In this document: piece by piece, positions 8,253 through 17,656 of the stretch
Position numbering within the stretch: position 1 is the stretch's first letter
How the letters are laid out: every line of letters begins with the position of its first letter
NCBI RefSeq assembly: GCF_000685075.1
Contig: NZ_BAYD01000040.1
Span: 1-64,000, forward strand
Length of the DNA: 64,000 nucleotides
Source: Paraburkholderia oxyphila NBRC 105797
Lineage (GTDB): Bacteria; Pseudomonadota; Gammaproteobacteria; Burkholderiales; Burkholderiaceae
Direction of reading: 5' to 3'
Notes under the pieces: model-generated
The model's database searches: none
Told to the model about the DNA's origin: nothing
What the model saw: only the letters and a program-made list of their open reading frames with translations
Made by a program: the position numbers and the translations under genes

Positions 8253-9407
8253 ATGCAACGATTCAGTCGCACGGCTGCCGCTGCAGGAATCGCGGCAGGG
8301 ATGCTTGCCAGCCATAGCGCTTTCGCGTCATCCGTCATACTGTATGGCGTGCTGGACGACAGCCTGCTATATGTTTCTAACGCTGGAGGCCACCCGCTGT
8401 TCGCAGCGTCGAGCGGCGGGCGCGGAAGCTCCAAGTGGGGCATGCTTGGAACTGAAGACCTGGGCGGCGGCACGCAGGCCTACTTTCGTCTGGAGAGTGG
8501 CTTCGATACCAATACTGGCAAACTTGGGCAGAACGGCGCGCTCTTTGGGCGCTATGCCATCGTTGGGCTATCGGACAACAAGTACGGCTCGATCCAGCTC
8601 GGGCGCCAGTACGAACTGCTTCCGCTTTATCTCAATCCACAGGCGGCCAGCATTACGTTTGGCGGTGGACTTGCCGCCCACGCGGGCGACACGGACAACG
8701 TCTACGGCACGTATCAGCTCAACAACGTCATCCGTTATGAATCGCCAAAAATCGCGGGCGTGACAGTCAGCGCGCTTTTCTCCCCAGGCGGCGTACCGGG
8801 GTCATTTTCGACTGGTCGGGCATATGAGTTCGGCTTCAAGGGCGACTTTGGCGGTTTGTCTTATGCCGGGGTTTACTCGAACATCAACGACCCGGCAACG
8901 TCGCTCTGGTATGCGAGCGCGAATGCGCAGCCTGGAAAGGCTTTCACAAATCCGCTCACAAATACGGTCTACTCAGGTTACGCGTCCGCTGCAAACTACC
9001 AGGTCGCCGGCGGAACACTTGCCTATACCTTCGGTAACTCGATGATCACCACGGTCTTGACGAGTACACGATACGGAGACGTGATCAAGACCGCATCCAC
9101 GCCGTACGCCGGCAATCATTTTCTGCGCAATGCCGAGTTGAGCTACACGTACCAGGTAACGCCCGCGCTACTGCTCGGCATTGGCGCCGACTATACCAAA
9201 GGTGATCTTGCACACTACTGGCAGGGCAATATGGGCGTCTCATACCTTCTTTCCAAGCGAACATACGTCTATGCCGTTGCCGTTGCTGCACACGCGAGCG
9301 GGATCGATTCCACAGGGCACCCCGCCGGGCCAGACCTGCTCGGTCAGGCCAGCTCGTCGTCGCCCAACGAAGTTGCCGCACGCATCGGCTTGCGTCATAC
9401 CTTCTGA
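8253..9407 (+). CDS. General outer-membrane porin
   Basis: This 384-residue Burkholderiales trimeric porin has a signal peptide (about residues 1-25, ending HSAFA), the mature start SSVILYGVLDDSL and the C-terminal beta-strand ending RIGLRHTF with terminal Phe. The alternating pattern of aromatic and polar residues fits a 16-stranded barrel. It would let small hydrophilic solutes through the outer membrane. The ATG at 8253 has GGAGA six bases upstream. It precedes an MFS transporter by 134 bp, so the two may serve the same substrate at outer and inner membranes. Confidence 0.92.
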   Translation: MQRFSRTAAAAGIAAGMLASHSAFASSVILYGVLDDSLLYVSNAGGHPLFAASSGGRGSSKWGMLGTEDLGGGTQAYFRLESGFDTNTGKLGQNGALFGRYAIVGLSDNKYGSIQLGRQYELLPLYLNPQAASITFGGGLAAHAGDTDNVYGTYQLNNVIRYESPKIAGVTVSALFSPGGVPGSFSTGRAYEFGFKGDFGGLSYAGVYSNINDPATSLWYASANAQPGKAFTNPLTNTVYSGYASAANYQVAGGTLAYTFGNSMITTVLTSTRYGDVIKTASTPYAGNHFLRNAELSYTYQVTPALLLGIGADYTKGDLAHYWQGNMGVSYLLSKRTYVYAVAVAAHASGIDSTGHPAGPDLLGQASSSSPNEVAARIGLRHTF

Positions 9408-9541
9408 GCCCCGCTTGTCCATGGTCCGGCCAGCGGCCGGGCCAGCGCACACCGCGGTATTGTTTAACCAGGACGCGACGACGCTTGCGCTGACAAAGGC
9501 TCGCAGCGGAAGTATCGTGTCCCTGGCAGGAGACAGCTTTC

Positions 9542-10915
9542 ATGGAACGGCCACTACGATCCATCCGCCTAGGATCGGTTGATGTAACGGACGTCATCGA
9601 CCGCGGATCAATGAGCGGTACAGCATGGCGGGTACTCGCACTTTGCCTGATTGCAATGCTGGTGGACGGCTTCGACATACAGGTTATCACTTACGTCGCT
9701 CCAGTTCTGACGCGGGCGCTGGGCGTCAATCGCGCCCTGCTCGGACCAGTCTTCTCGAGCGGTCTGGTCGGCACTACGCTCGGCGCGTTTATTTTCGGCT
9801 CGCTGGGAGACCGGCTCGGCCGCAAGCAGGTGCTTTGCGCCTGCCTGCTTATCTTCGCGATCTGCTCACTTGGGACCACCACCGCATCCGGAATCGAGAG
9901 CCTGATGGCCTGGCGATTTGTATCCGGTCTCGGGCTCGGCGGCTTGACACCGCTTACTGTGACGTATGTGGCTGAATTTTGCCCTGGTCGCTACAAGGTT
10001 CCGGCGGCGATGATCACCACATCCGGTTACGCCATCGGTGCAGCCGGTGGTGGTCTACTTGCCTCTTTCATGATTCCCATGTTTGGATGGCGCTCCGTCT
10101 TCCTGCTGGGCGGCGTGACACCCCTCCTGATTGCAATTGCAATTGCTGCCCTTCTACCCCATTCCATTTTTGATTTGGCAAGACGCGGTTATGGGGACCA
10201 GCTCGCCAAAGCGATTCAAGGCATAGCGCCAAACATATCGGTTGACCCACGCGCGCAAATCAGCCTCGCAGAGAAGGCTGCAGGCTTCCCCGTGGGACGG
10301 CTATTCGCCGAGGGCCGAACGCCGCGCACGATTGCCCTCTGGGTAATGTTCTTCGCCAACATCCTGTCGTTATATTTCATGGTGTCGTGGCTACCGACTA
10401 TCGCACACACCTCCGGGATAGAACTGTCGGCAGCCGTGCGAGCCGCCGCAGTCATGCAGGTGGGCAGCGTGCTGGGTACGTTCTCGCTCGCGGCGTTGGT
10501 GCGCAGGTTCGACACCTTCAGCATGGTCGGCACTGGCTTCGGCGTGGGAGCGCTGGCCCTGGTGCTGCTGGCCTTCGCAGGCAGTTCAGTTCAATACTTT
10601 ACGACTGTTGCGTTTCTGGCAGGCTTCTTTGTGATTGGTACCCAGACCGGTGCGAATGCGGTCAGCGCGTTTGCCTACCCTCCCAGCCTGCGTTCGACAG
10701 GAGTTGGTTGGGCTCTGGGCATCGGCCGGACCGGTGCCATCCTGGGGCCGTCTGTCGGTGGAGTACTGATGGCTCTCGGCTGGCCGACCCGCGACCTGTT
10801 GCTCCTGGCTGCCTGTCCTGCACTGCTCGCATCGTGCTGCGGGTTTGTGCTCTCGTGCATGCTCCGTCGATCGTCCGACGTGAGAGACGCGGTTGCATCA
10901 CCGACAGGTTGTTAA
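9542..10915 (+). CDS. MFS transporter, aromatic acid:H+ symporter type
   Basis: This 457-residue, 12-helix major facilitator has the AAHS-subfamily motif LVDGFDIQVI in helix 1 (about 40-49), the loop 2-3 motif GSLGDRLGRKQ (about 86-96) and a related motif in the second half. AAHS proteins import aromatic carboxylates such as benzoate or 4-hydroxybenzoate by proton symport. Asp in helix 1 is the residue needed in that family. GGAGA lies 9 bases before the ATG. It follows a porin and precedes an SDR and a Gfo/Idh/MocA enzyme, neither typical of ring cleavage, so the transported acid may be alicyclic or polyol-like. That last point is an inference. Confidence 0.88.
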   Translation: MERPLRSIRLGSVDVTDVIDRGSMSGTAWRVLALCLIAMLVDGFDIQVITYVAPVLTRALGVNRALLGPVFSSGLVGTTLGAFIFGSLGDRLGRKQVLCACLLIFAICSLGTTTASGIESLMAWRFVSGLGLGGLTPLTVTYVAEFCPGRYKVPAAMITTSGYAIGAAGGGLLASFMIPMFGWRSVFLLGGVTPLLIAIAIAALLPHSIFDLARRGYGDQLAKAIQGIAPNISVDPRAQISLAEKAAGFPVGRLFAEGRTPRTIALWVMFFANILSLYFMVSWLPTIAHTSGIELSAAVRAAAVMQVGSVLGTFSLAALVRRFDTFSMVGTGFGVGALALVLLAFAGSSVQYFTTVAFLAGFFVIGTQTGANAVSAFAYPPSLRSTGVGWALGIGRTGAILGPSVGGVLMALGWPTRDLLLLAACPALLASCCGFVLSCMLRRSSDVRDAVASPTGC

Positions 10916-11306
10916 ATTAACTTACTGTCTGAGAACGCACCGGCGCTAAGTGGTTCGTTTCCACATTCGTCGATCAGGCTGGACACGACGCCGGGCGGCA
11001 ACAGGCAGACGAATGACTCACTTTCGGGCACATGCCGGCATACGCATGGTTGCGGTGAGCGCTCCAGCGGCTGGCCTGCTGTTATCTACATGCCGCTTGT
11101 ACGCAATATAAAAGCGCGATCCAAAATACTCGCCATCCGGAGACCCGATTCGTAGTTCATAACCGAACGAGACCATTCCGCGTTGATGGCTTTCCCCAAG
11201 GATCTGATCCGCGGTTTCACAGGTTGTATGAATACTTTAGCCTTATGCAGTTAGCCGTGGTTCGGCATCATTCACAGCAAGTGATCAACATATTCAGGAG
11301 ACGACA
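10916..11306. other. Intergenic region upstream of SDR
   Basis: About 390 bp without a convincing gene. It presumably holds a promoter for the SDR-Gfo/Idh pair. I see no strong hairpin with a T-run that would terminate the MFS gene. Confidence 0.4.
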
Positions 11307-12083
11307 ATGGATTTGAGACGAGTGGCACTGGTCACCGGTGGCGCAGGCGCATTGGGCCGAGGTATCGGAGCAAGACTGCAAAAGGACGGATATCAAATCG
11401 TTCTTGCCGATATTAACGCCAGCGCCTGTGATGATGCGGCGAATGACATTGGCGGCGACACTTTTGGCGTCCAGATGGACGTAACCTCTGCCCCTTCGGT
11501 CGAATCCGCAGTCGACCGCATTCTCGATCGCGTGGGCCGCATTGACATACTCGTTAACAATGCCGGTGTCCTTGTCAAGGATGACCATGCATCCATGGAT
11601 GAAGAAACCTTTGATCGCATCGTCCGGGTCAATCTGAAAGGCCCCTTTCTCGTGACCCGCGCAGTCATTCCAGCGATGAAAAAACAGCGCTACGGCCGTC
11701 TGATTGCGATCACGTCGCGCAACAAGCTTTCCGGCGGCATGCCGGCATACGCGGCCAGCAAGGCCGGTCTCGACGCCCTAACGGTGGCGTGGGCCCGCGA
11801 ACTGGGGGATTGGAATATCACCGCGAATGCCGTGGCCCCAGGATCGATCAAGGTGACCCCAGGTCTTGACATTCTGAATCGATCTCCCGAGCAGCAACTC
11901 GCCAGCAACCGGCTCGCAATCTCCCGTACGCCAATCCAGCGCCTGGCCACCCGGGAGGACATCGCGGGTGCGGTCGCGTATTTCGCGTCTGAGGAGGCAG
12001 GCTTCGTCACCGGCGAGACGCTCTTCGTAGCAGGTGGTTTTCAACTGGCGCCCGCGAGCCGGTACGCGTCAGATTCGGAATGA
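11307..12083 (+). CDS. Short-chain dehydrogenase/reductase
   Basis: This 258-residue classical SDR has a nucleotide-binding loop VTGGAGALGRGIG (about 9-21), NNAG at about 89-92, catalytic Ser in AITSRNK (about 138) and YAASKAG with the catalytic Tyr and Lys (about 151-155). It is an NAD(P)-dependent alcohol/ketone oxidoreductase of the 3-oxoacyl-ACP-reductase-like group. A clear AGGAGA precedes the ATG. The Gfo/Idh/MocA gene starts 22 bp after its stop, so the two are very probably co-transcribed. Substrate unknown. Confidence 0.92.
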   Translation: MDLRRVALVTGGAGALGRGIGARLQKDGYQIVLADINASACDDAANDIGGDTFGVQMDVTSAPSVESAVDRILDRVGRIDILVNNAGVLVKDDHASMDEETFDRIVRVNLKGPFLVTRAVIPAMKKQRYGRLIAITSRNKLSGGMPAYAASKAGLDALTVAWARELGDWNITANAVAPGSIKVTPGLDILNRSPEQQLASNRLAISRTPIQRLATREDIAGAVAYFASEEAGFVTGETLFVAGGFQLAPASRYASDSE

Positions 12084-12105
12084 CATGCATCAAAGGAGAC
12101 AGGGC

Positions 12106-13191
12106 ATGAGCGACAGCAAAAAACTTCGCATCGCCATCATCGGCGCGGTGCACGACCACTTCTGGCCTGTATGGGGAAAGGGGGTCTTCCACGAGTTTCG
12201 TGACCACCCAGGCGCCACACTTGTCGCCGCCACCGAGCACCACCCGGAACTGCAAACACGACTGCGCACTGAACTTGGTATTGAGCGTATCTATACCGAC
12301 TATGAAGAGATGCTGGAAAAGGAATGTCTCGACGCGGTGCTGATCGGCCTACCGAGCAACGCCAAGGTAGGCCCGGTCCGCGCAGCTGCTCGAAAGGGTC
12401 TTCATATCCTGATGGACAAACCGCTGTGTACCACGATGGAAGATGCGCGGGAGCTGCAACAGATCGTGCGGGAGACCGGCGTCAACCTGGTGGTCAATTC
12501 GCTGTCGATCTGGAAGGCTCCTCTGCGCAAGGGCTTCGATCTCGTCAACGAGGGGGCTATTGGTCGCCCATTCTGGGCCAAGTGGCGCAATGCCAATGCC
12601 GGCACTGAAAAGGCTCCCGGCGTATCGCGACACTTCACGGACTGGCTCTGGGACATGGAGAAGAACGGTGGCGGTATCTTGATCAACTACTGCTACTACG
12701 GCATCAGCTACCTCTGTCACATCTTCGGGCGACCCAGGAGCGTCTCCGCAATGGCCGGCCACTTTGTGAAGGAACAGATCCCCACCGAGATGGAGGACAA
12801 CGCTATCGTCACGATGAAGTGGGACGGTGCGCTCGGCCAGGCAGAGGGAAGCTGGACGCAATGGGACGAAGGTCTAGAGGAAGAGGTGGATCCAACCAAT
12901 CGGGGTCTTATCGTCTACGGAACTAAAGGAGTACTACGAACCAGTAGCAAGGGCTATGTCGTGCTGGTGAACGCAGAGTTTCCCAAGGGAAAGCGCATTG
13001 ATTGCAGCGCTGTGCCCGTCCGCTTCAAGGATGGAGCCGAGCACTTTGTGAGCGTGGTCCGCGGTGAGAGTCACGTAGACCCTTTGTGCAGCCTCGATCT
13101 CAATGTCCTTGTGCAGGAAATCAGCACTGCCGGATATCAGTCGATCCGGGAAAAGCGTGAGATCACGCTGCCCTCGTCTGACCTGCAGTAA
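12106..13191 (+). CDS. Gfo/Idh/MocA family oxidoreductase
   Basis: This protein of 361 residues has an N-terminal Rossmann domain (RIAIIGAVHDH) and the HILMDKPLCTT segment (about 101-111), the family's EKP motif with Asp in place of Glu. A C-terminal alpha/beta domain follows. Family enzymes oxidise or reduce sugars, inositols and related cyclic polyols with NAD(P). AAGGAGAC seven bases before the ATG at 12106 fixes the start; a frame opening further upstream overlaps the SDR. It is paired with the SDR at 22 bp, and the two could act on neighbouring hydroxyls of one substrate. Confidence 0.9.
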   Translation: MSDSKKLRIAIIGAVHDHFWPVWGKGVFHEFRDHPGATLVAATEHHPELQTRLRTELGIERIYTDYEEMLEKECLDAVLIGLPSNAKVGPVRAAARKGLHILMDKPLCTTMEDARELQQIVRETGVNLVVNSLSIWKAPLRKGFDLVNEGAIGRPFWAKWRNANAGTEKAPGVSRHFTDWLWDMEKNGGGILINYCYYGISYLCHIFGRPRSVSAMAGHFVKEQIPTEMEDNAIVTMKWDGALGQAEGSWTQWDEGLEEEVDPTNRGLIVYGTKGVLRTSSKGYVVLVNAEFPKGKRIDCSAVPVRFKDGAEHFVSVVRGESHVDPLCSLDLNVLVQEISTAGYQSIREKREITLPSSDLQ

Positions 13192-13573
13192 ACTTGATAC
13201 CAATCCTCGCGATTTCGTCGGTCAGCTATTTTAACGTATGAAAATATGCTGAAGGCGGCTGGTCACGGCACACACGTCCAACCGTGCGAAGTCCTGAAGC
13301 GCGAGTGGATATGTGTGCCAATGCGATTCGCCTTGCCGACTCGACGAGGGAGTACAAGTCGGCGCTCGCGTTTGCTCCGTCGGCAGTGTCCGAGAACAGC
13401 CATCCGCGGCGCTTATCGAAGCATTTCTATAGAGTTCGGATTTACCTGTTCAAAGCCCGGATCCACTGAGATACAAAAAATAAAGGGAACCGAACCCCTC
13501 ACAATTCAGGTGGATATGTGGCAACGCAGGCAAGCCTCAGCCCGACTGTGCCCGCGCTGCAAAACGGTGTCTA
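13192..13573. other. Intergenic between convergent units
   Basis: This gap separates the plus-strand Gfo/Idh gene from the minus-strand cupin. It contains a 7-bp inverted repeat (GCCGACT at 13335-13341 and AGTCGGC at 13357-13363) without a T-run. No convincing gene is visible. Confidence 0.4.
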
Positions 13574-13924
13574 TCAAGACATCACCACATACACCTTCCG
13601 TAGCGTCTGTCGAATGTCCCAGACGCCAACAGTATTGGCAGGGAAGAAAAGCGTATCTCCCGCACGAATCTCCTGCGGCGCGCCGTTCGTGGGCGTAAAG
13701 GTACAAGCGCCCGAAAGAATGTGCATGACTTCGGCATTGGCCAGCTGGCGCTCGAAGCGTCCGGGTGTGCATTCCCACAGGCCGGTAAGGTTTTCTCCCG
13801 CGCCCTCCATGGGCACTTCCATGCAGGAGGTCTGACAGGCAGGCACGGTCAGCGGACGCGCGACGGCGCCGGCGTTCTCGAGGCCACTGATCGAAGCGGA
13901 TTGCGACAGGACAATAATCGACAT
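13574..13924 (-). CDS. Cupin domain protein (DUF861/cupin_3)
   Basis: This single-domain cupin of 116 residues has TGLWECTPGRFERQ (about 46-59) and GDTLFFPANTVGVWDI (about 88-103), the signature of the cupin_3/DUF861 group related to EutQ and ureidoglycine aminohydrolase. A metal-independent small-molecule binding or isomerase role is possible. It is the last gene of the minus-strand amine cluster. Genes of this type often accompany flavin amine oxidases and aminotransferases, which fits the context. Activity unknown. Confidence 0.85.
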   Translation of the reverse strand: MSIIVLSQSASISGLENAGAVARPLTVPACQTSCMEVPMEGAGENLTGLWECTPGRFERQLANAEVMHILSGACTFTPTNGAPQEIRAGDTLFFPANTVGVWDIRQTLRKVYVVMS

Positions 13925-14013
13925 ACGGTGTTCCTATAGAGGGCTTGCGACGGCTCCGCCCATCGAATGATGGCGCGCGGGACCTGCCCCGCGCGATGAT
14001 CGGCATACAAGGG

Positions 14014-14712
14014 CTAGCGGCCAGCTTCGACCGCCTCGGCCAGTTCAGCCAGTGTATGAAAATGGTAGTCCGGTGTTGTGATCGCCGACTCGATCGTTCC
14101 ACCCGATCCCTTCTGCGCATGCCGACGCTCGATCCAGCATGTGGTGATGCCCAACTGCTTCGAAATGCCGATATCGTGATACTGACTCTGCGCAACATGC
14201 AGATTGTCGGCCTGTTTGTAGCCCCACTGGCCCTCGAAACGACCGCGCGCGTAGGCAAAGTAGCGCGCATCGGGCTTCTCGCACATGGCGTCGTCGCAGC
14301 TCAACTCCATATCGAATGGGTGTTCGAGCGTCGTGGCAAAATGCTTGAGGGCCCAGGATTGGGCATTCGTCATGGTCACCAGCTTGAAATGCTTGCGCAG
14401 CCGTTTGAGCGCCTCAATCGAGTCTGGAAACGCGGGCCATTGGGCCACGGAATCCCGAAACCCCTCCGCGATCGTGTCGCTATCCGGCAAACGCAGCCCG
14501 GGCGCAATGGCGTGCCAGCAGCGCACGAGGTCATCGGGGTACCACGTGGTGTCTTCGCTCTTGCGCGCCTGACGGTAGGCAGCGAGGAAATCCTCGTCGG
14601 AGATCCTGACGTCTGAAGCAACCGCATGCAGATAATTGAGCATGCCCTTCTCGAAGTCGATCAGCGTGCCGACGACGTCAAACGTGAGAACCTTGAAATC
14701 TTTGAGACTCAT
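14014..14712 (-). CDS. HAD-superfamily hydrolase, haloacid dehalogenase type
   Basis: This 232-residue HAD protein has the nucleophile motif TFDVVGTLID (about 9-18), motif II Thr/Asn in VTMTNAQ, a Lys in CEKPDARYF (about 155) and a C-terminal acidic-loop region HDIGISKQLG. Motif I has one Asp followed by VVGT, not the DxD of phosphatases. This is the pattern of 2-haloacid dehalogenases and related C-Cl or C-O hydrolases. The ATG at 14712 has GGAGAAG upstream. It lies between the cupin and the ABC transporter genes on the same strand. The natural substrate is unclear. Confidence 0.88.
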   Translation of the reverse strand: MSLKDFKVLTFDVVGTLIDFEKGMLNYLHAVASDVRISDEDFLAAYRQARKSEDTTWYPDDLVRCWHAIAPGLRLPDSDTIAEGFRDSVAQWPAFPDSIEALKRLRKHFKLVTMTNAQSWALKHFATTLEHPFDMELSCDDAMCEKPDARYFAYARGRFEGQWGYKQADNLHVAQSQYHDIGISKQLGITTCWIERRHAQKGSGGTIESAITTPDYHFHTLAELAEAVEAGR

Positions 14713-14864
14713 GGAGACTTCTCCAACAGGATAGAAAGAAGGAATACAACGCTGTCTGGACGTGAGCGCCAGCAGCGCGGAATGCATGAACGGGACACCG
14801 CGACAATCCTGGGCGAGCCGCGCCTGTACCTTCGTTGCGGACAATCTGGCAACTTTCCAGCCAT

Positions 14865-16709
14865 TCATATCATGCGCTCCCGCGCTTGCAGACGGCCCAA
14901 TTCGACGGCCGGGTGATGACAGAGGATTTCCGCACCCGACGGGAGCTTCTTGAGCGACGGCGCGGTTGCGTTGCACATACCGTCTATGCGGACCGGACAG
15001 CGCGCCCGGAAGCTGCATAGCTCGCCGTTGTGTGGAATATCCGGTCGAAGTGGCGGCAGCGCCGCGCCGACGACGTTACGGCGTGCGTCGAGCCATCCCG
15101 GCTTGAGTTCAGGCACGGAGTTGACGAGCAGCCCCGTATACGGGTGATGGGGCGGTGCCTTCAGAACCTCCCGCTGCCCTGCCTCGACACGTCTGCCGGA
15201 GTACAGCACAATCACGTCATCACAGATCGCCTTCACGGTCGCAATGTCGTGGCTGATGAACATGTACGACACGCCAAGTTCGCACCGCAACTCGGCCAGC
15301 AAATCGAGAATCGCCGCACCGACGACCGTATCGAGCGCCGACGTCACCTCGTCACACAGGATCAACGCCGGATTGGCGGCAAGTGCACGCGCAAGATTGA
15401 CACGCTGCTTCTGGCCACCCGACAGACCAGCCGGAGTTCGCCTCGCAACCGATGCGGGCAGCCTTACCAGATCGAGCAACTCCAGTGTCCGCCTGGTCGC
15501 CGCCGCACCACGTATACAGTGATAAAAGTCGAGCGGACGGCCGAGGATCTCGGCAATCGTATGGCTCGGGTTCATCGCAGTATCCGCGTTCTGGAACACG
15601 ATCTGGATTTGCCGATACTGCTCCTGCGTACGCTGCGAGAGCCGCGCCGGTAACGGTGTCCCGTTGAACAGCACTTCGCCGCTTGCCCGCTCGACCAGTC
15701 CGGCAATGACTCGGGCGAGCGTAGTCTTGCCGGATCCGGACTCGCCGATCACGCCCAGGGTCTTGCCTCGCCGAATCGACAGGCTGACGTCGTCGAGAAT
15801 ACGCACTGCGGGCGCGCCGGAGCGGTCAATGCGTCCATAGCCGGCCGACAGGCCACGAATCTCGAGCAGTGGCGGCATCGCGGTGGGCTCGGGCTGCAGC
15901 GCGTGCGGCGGGGGCTCCGCGTGGCGCGACGCATCAAGCAATTGCCGCGTATAGGCGTTGGCTGGGGCTTCGAGGACCTGCGCGACCGCGCCGTTCTCCT
16001 TCACGACACCGCCGTTGAGCACGACGATGCGGTCGGCCATCTGCGCGACCACGGCCAGATCGTGCGACACATACACGGCGGTCGTGCCCAGTTCGCGCAC
16101 GACCTTCTTGAATGCGGCGAGCACTTCGATCTGCGTCGTCACGTCAAGCGCCGTCGTCGGTTCGTCAAACACGACCACCGCGGGGTCAGTAATGAGCGCC
16201 ATTGCAGCCATCAGGCGTTGCAACTGCCCACCTGACACCTGATGCGGGTATCGGGCACCGATGGCTTCCGGCGCAGGCAACGCCAGCGCGCGAAACAGCT
16301 CGATTGCTTTCGCGCGCGCCGCTTCGCCCGTCATCACGCGATGCGTCAGGGCCGGCTCGATCACCTGATCCATGATCGTGCGCGCAGGGTTGAATCCCGC
16401 AGCAGCGCTTTGCGCCACATAAGCGACGGTACGCGCGCGCAGCGCGCGGCGCCCCTTCTGGTCGAGCGAGAGTACATCGACGTCGCCAATCCGCACGGTA
16501 CCGCCGCTGATCGTGCAGCCCGCGCGGGCGTAGCCCAGCAATGACAGCGCGATCGTGGTCTTGCCCGAGCCTGATTCGCCGATCAGGGCAAGCACCTCGC
16601 CCTTTTTGACCGAGAAGTCCACTCCCTTGACGATCTCGATGACCGGATCGGGTGCCGCGCCCGCCACAACCCGCAATCCGCGGACCTCGATCATGTTGCC
16701 GGCACTCAT
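14865..16709 (-). CDS. Oligopeptide/dipeptide-type ABC transporter, fused double ATPase
   Basis: This 614-residue protein contains two ABC ATPase domains in tandem, like GsiA. Domain 1 spans about 5-255 with Walker A GESGSGKTT and signature VSGGQLQR. Domain 2 spans about 280-540 with a second GESGSGKTT and LSGGQKQR. Both carry Walker B Asp-Glu pairs, and a C-terminal Cys-containing oligopeptide-transporter extension is present. It powers the import of a solute bound by the periplasmic protein encoded upstream. The ATG has GGAGG upstream and overlaps the stop of the preceding permease by 4 bp (ATGA), so translation is coupled. Confidence 0.95.
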   Translation of the reverse strand: MSAGNMIEVRGLRVVAGAAPDPVIEIVKGVDFSVKKGEVLALIGESGSGKTTIALSLLGYARAGCTISGGTVRIGDVDVLSLDQKGRRALRARTVAYVAQSAAAGFNPARTIMDQVIEPALTHRVMTGEAARAKAIELFRALALPAPEAIGARYPHQVSGGQLQRLMAAMALITDPAVVVFDEPTTALDVTTQIEVLAAFKKVVRELGTTAVYVSHDLAVVAQMADRIVVLNGGVVKENGAVAQVLEAPANAYTRQLLDASRHAEPPPHALQPEPTAMPPLLEIRGLSAGYGRIDRSGAPAVRILDDVSLSIRRGKTLGVIGESGSGKTTLARVIAGLVERASGEVLFNGTPLPARLSQRTQEQYRQIQIVFQNADTAMNPSHTIAEILGRPLDFYHCIRGAAATRRTLELLDLVRLPASVARRTPAGLSGGQKQRVNLARALAANPALILCDEVTSALDTVVGAAILDLLAELRCELGVSYMFISHDIATVKAICDDVIVLYSGRRVEAGQREVLKAPPHHPYTGLLVNSVPELKPGWLDARRNVVGAALPPLRPDIPHNGELCSFRARCPVRIDGMCNATAPSLKKLPSGAEILCHHPAVELGRLQARERMI

Positions 16710-17656
16710 CGCGCACCTCCCTGTCCGCGCCCGCCACGGCGGCGCACACTGTCAATCAGCAGATTCATTCCAATGGTCAATGTGGCGATCGCCACAGCGG
16801 GCATCAGCACCGCGGGTGCGCCTTCGGAGAGACCACCGATGTTCTCGCGCACGAGTGAGCCCCAGTCAGCGCTCGGCGGCTGCACGCCAAGTCCAAGAAA
16901 GCTCAGACCGCTTAACAGCAACACGATAAACACAAAGCGCAGCCCGAAATCGGCGAGCATCGGATGCATCATGTTGGGCAACAGTTCTTTGCGGGCGATA
17001 TAGAAGAGCCCTTCGCCGCGCGCTTTCGCGACCTGCACGTACTCAAGCGTCATCAGATTCACCGCAAGCGAACGGGAAATGCGGAATGCCCCCGGGATAT
17101 ACGCCAGCGCGGCCACAGCTGTCAGTACCGGAATCGACGATCCGAATGCGGCGATCACGACCAGGGCGAGCACCTTGCTCGGAATCGAAATGAGCGCATC
17201 GAACAGGCGGCTCATGATTTCGTCGACCCAGCGGCCAGACACGGCCGCAAGCAGACCGCAGAAGGTTCCGATGAGGCTCGCCGCCACCGCGGCGGCCAGC
17301 GCAAGGCCCACCGTGTAGCGCGTGCCGTAGAGAATGCGGCTCAGCATGTCGCGGCCAAGGTAGTCGGTACCGAGCGGGTTTGCGGCGCTAAAGCCGCCGA
17401 AGATCTCGGTCGACGTGAGCGTGCCGCCCTTGTACGGCGCGACGAGCGGTCCGATGAACGCCACCACGAGCCAGAAAACGACGATCACAAGGCCCGCGAA
17501 GCCGAGCACCGACAGGCGTCGCACGACCCGCCTGAAAGGCCCTTGCCGTGGTGTAGCCAGGTCGGGCGGGCAAGGCTCGTCGAGCAGATCATCGCGGGGC
17601 ATGTCGTAGAGCTCCGTGCCGGCATCGGAAATCCGGGGGTTGACTGGACGGTTCAT
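16706..17656 (-). CDS. ABC transporter permease, DppC type
   Basis: This 316-residue inner-membrane permease has an N-terminal cytoplasmic tail, one isolated helix (about 45-68), then five helices. The EAA-like loop is VAKARGEGLFYIARKELLPN (about 198-217). It is the second membrane subunit of an oligopeptide-type importer. The chosen ATG at 17656 overlaps the end of the DppB-type gene by 4 bp, and its end overlaps the ATPase start. A longer frame upstream lies inside the neighbouring gene and is not needed. Confidence 0.93.
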   Translation of the reverse strand: MNRPVNPRISDAGTELYDMPRDDLLDEPCPPDLATPRQGPFRRVVRRLSVLGFAGLVIVVFWLVVAFIGPLVAPYKGGTLTSTEIFGGFSAANPLGTDYLGRDMLSRILYGTRYTVGLALAAAVAASLIGTFCGLLAAVSGRWVDEIMSRLFDALISIPSKVLALVVIAAFGSSIPVLTAVAALAYIPGAFRISRSLAVNLMTLEYVQVAKARGEGLFYIARKELLPNMMHPMLADFGLRFVFIVLLLSGLSFLGLGVQPPSADWGSLVRENIGGLSEGAPAVLMPAVAIATLTIGMNLLIDSVRRRGGRGQGGAR

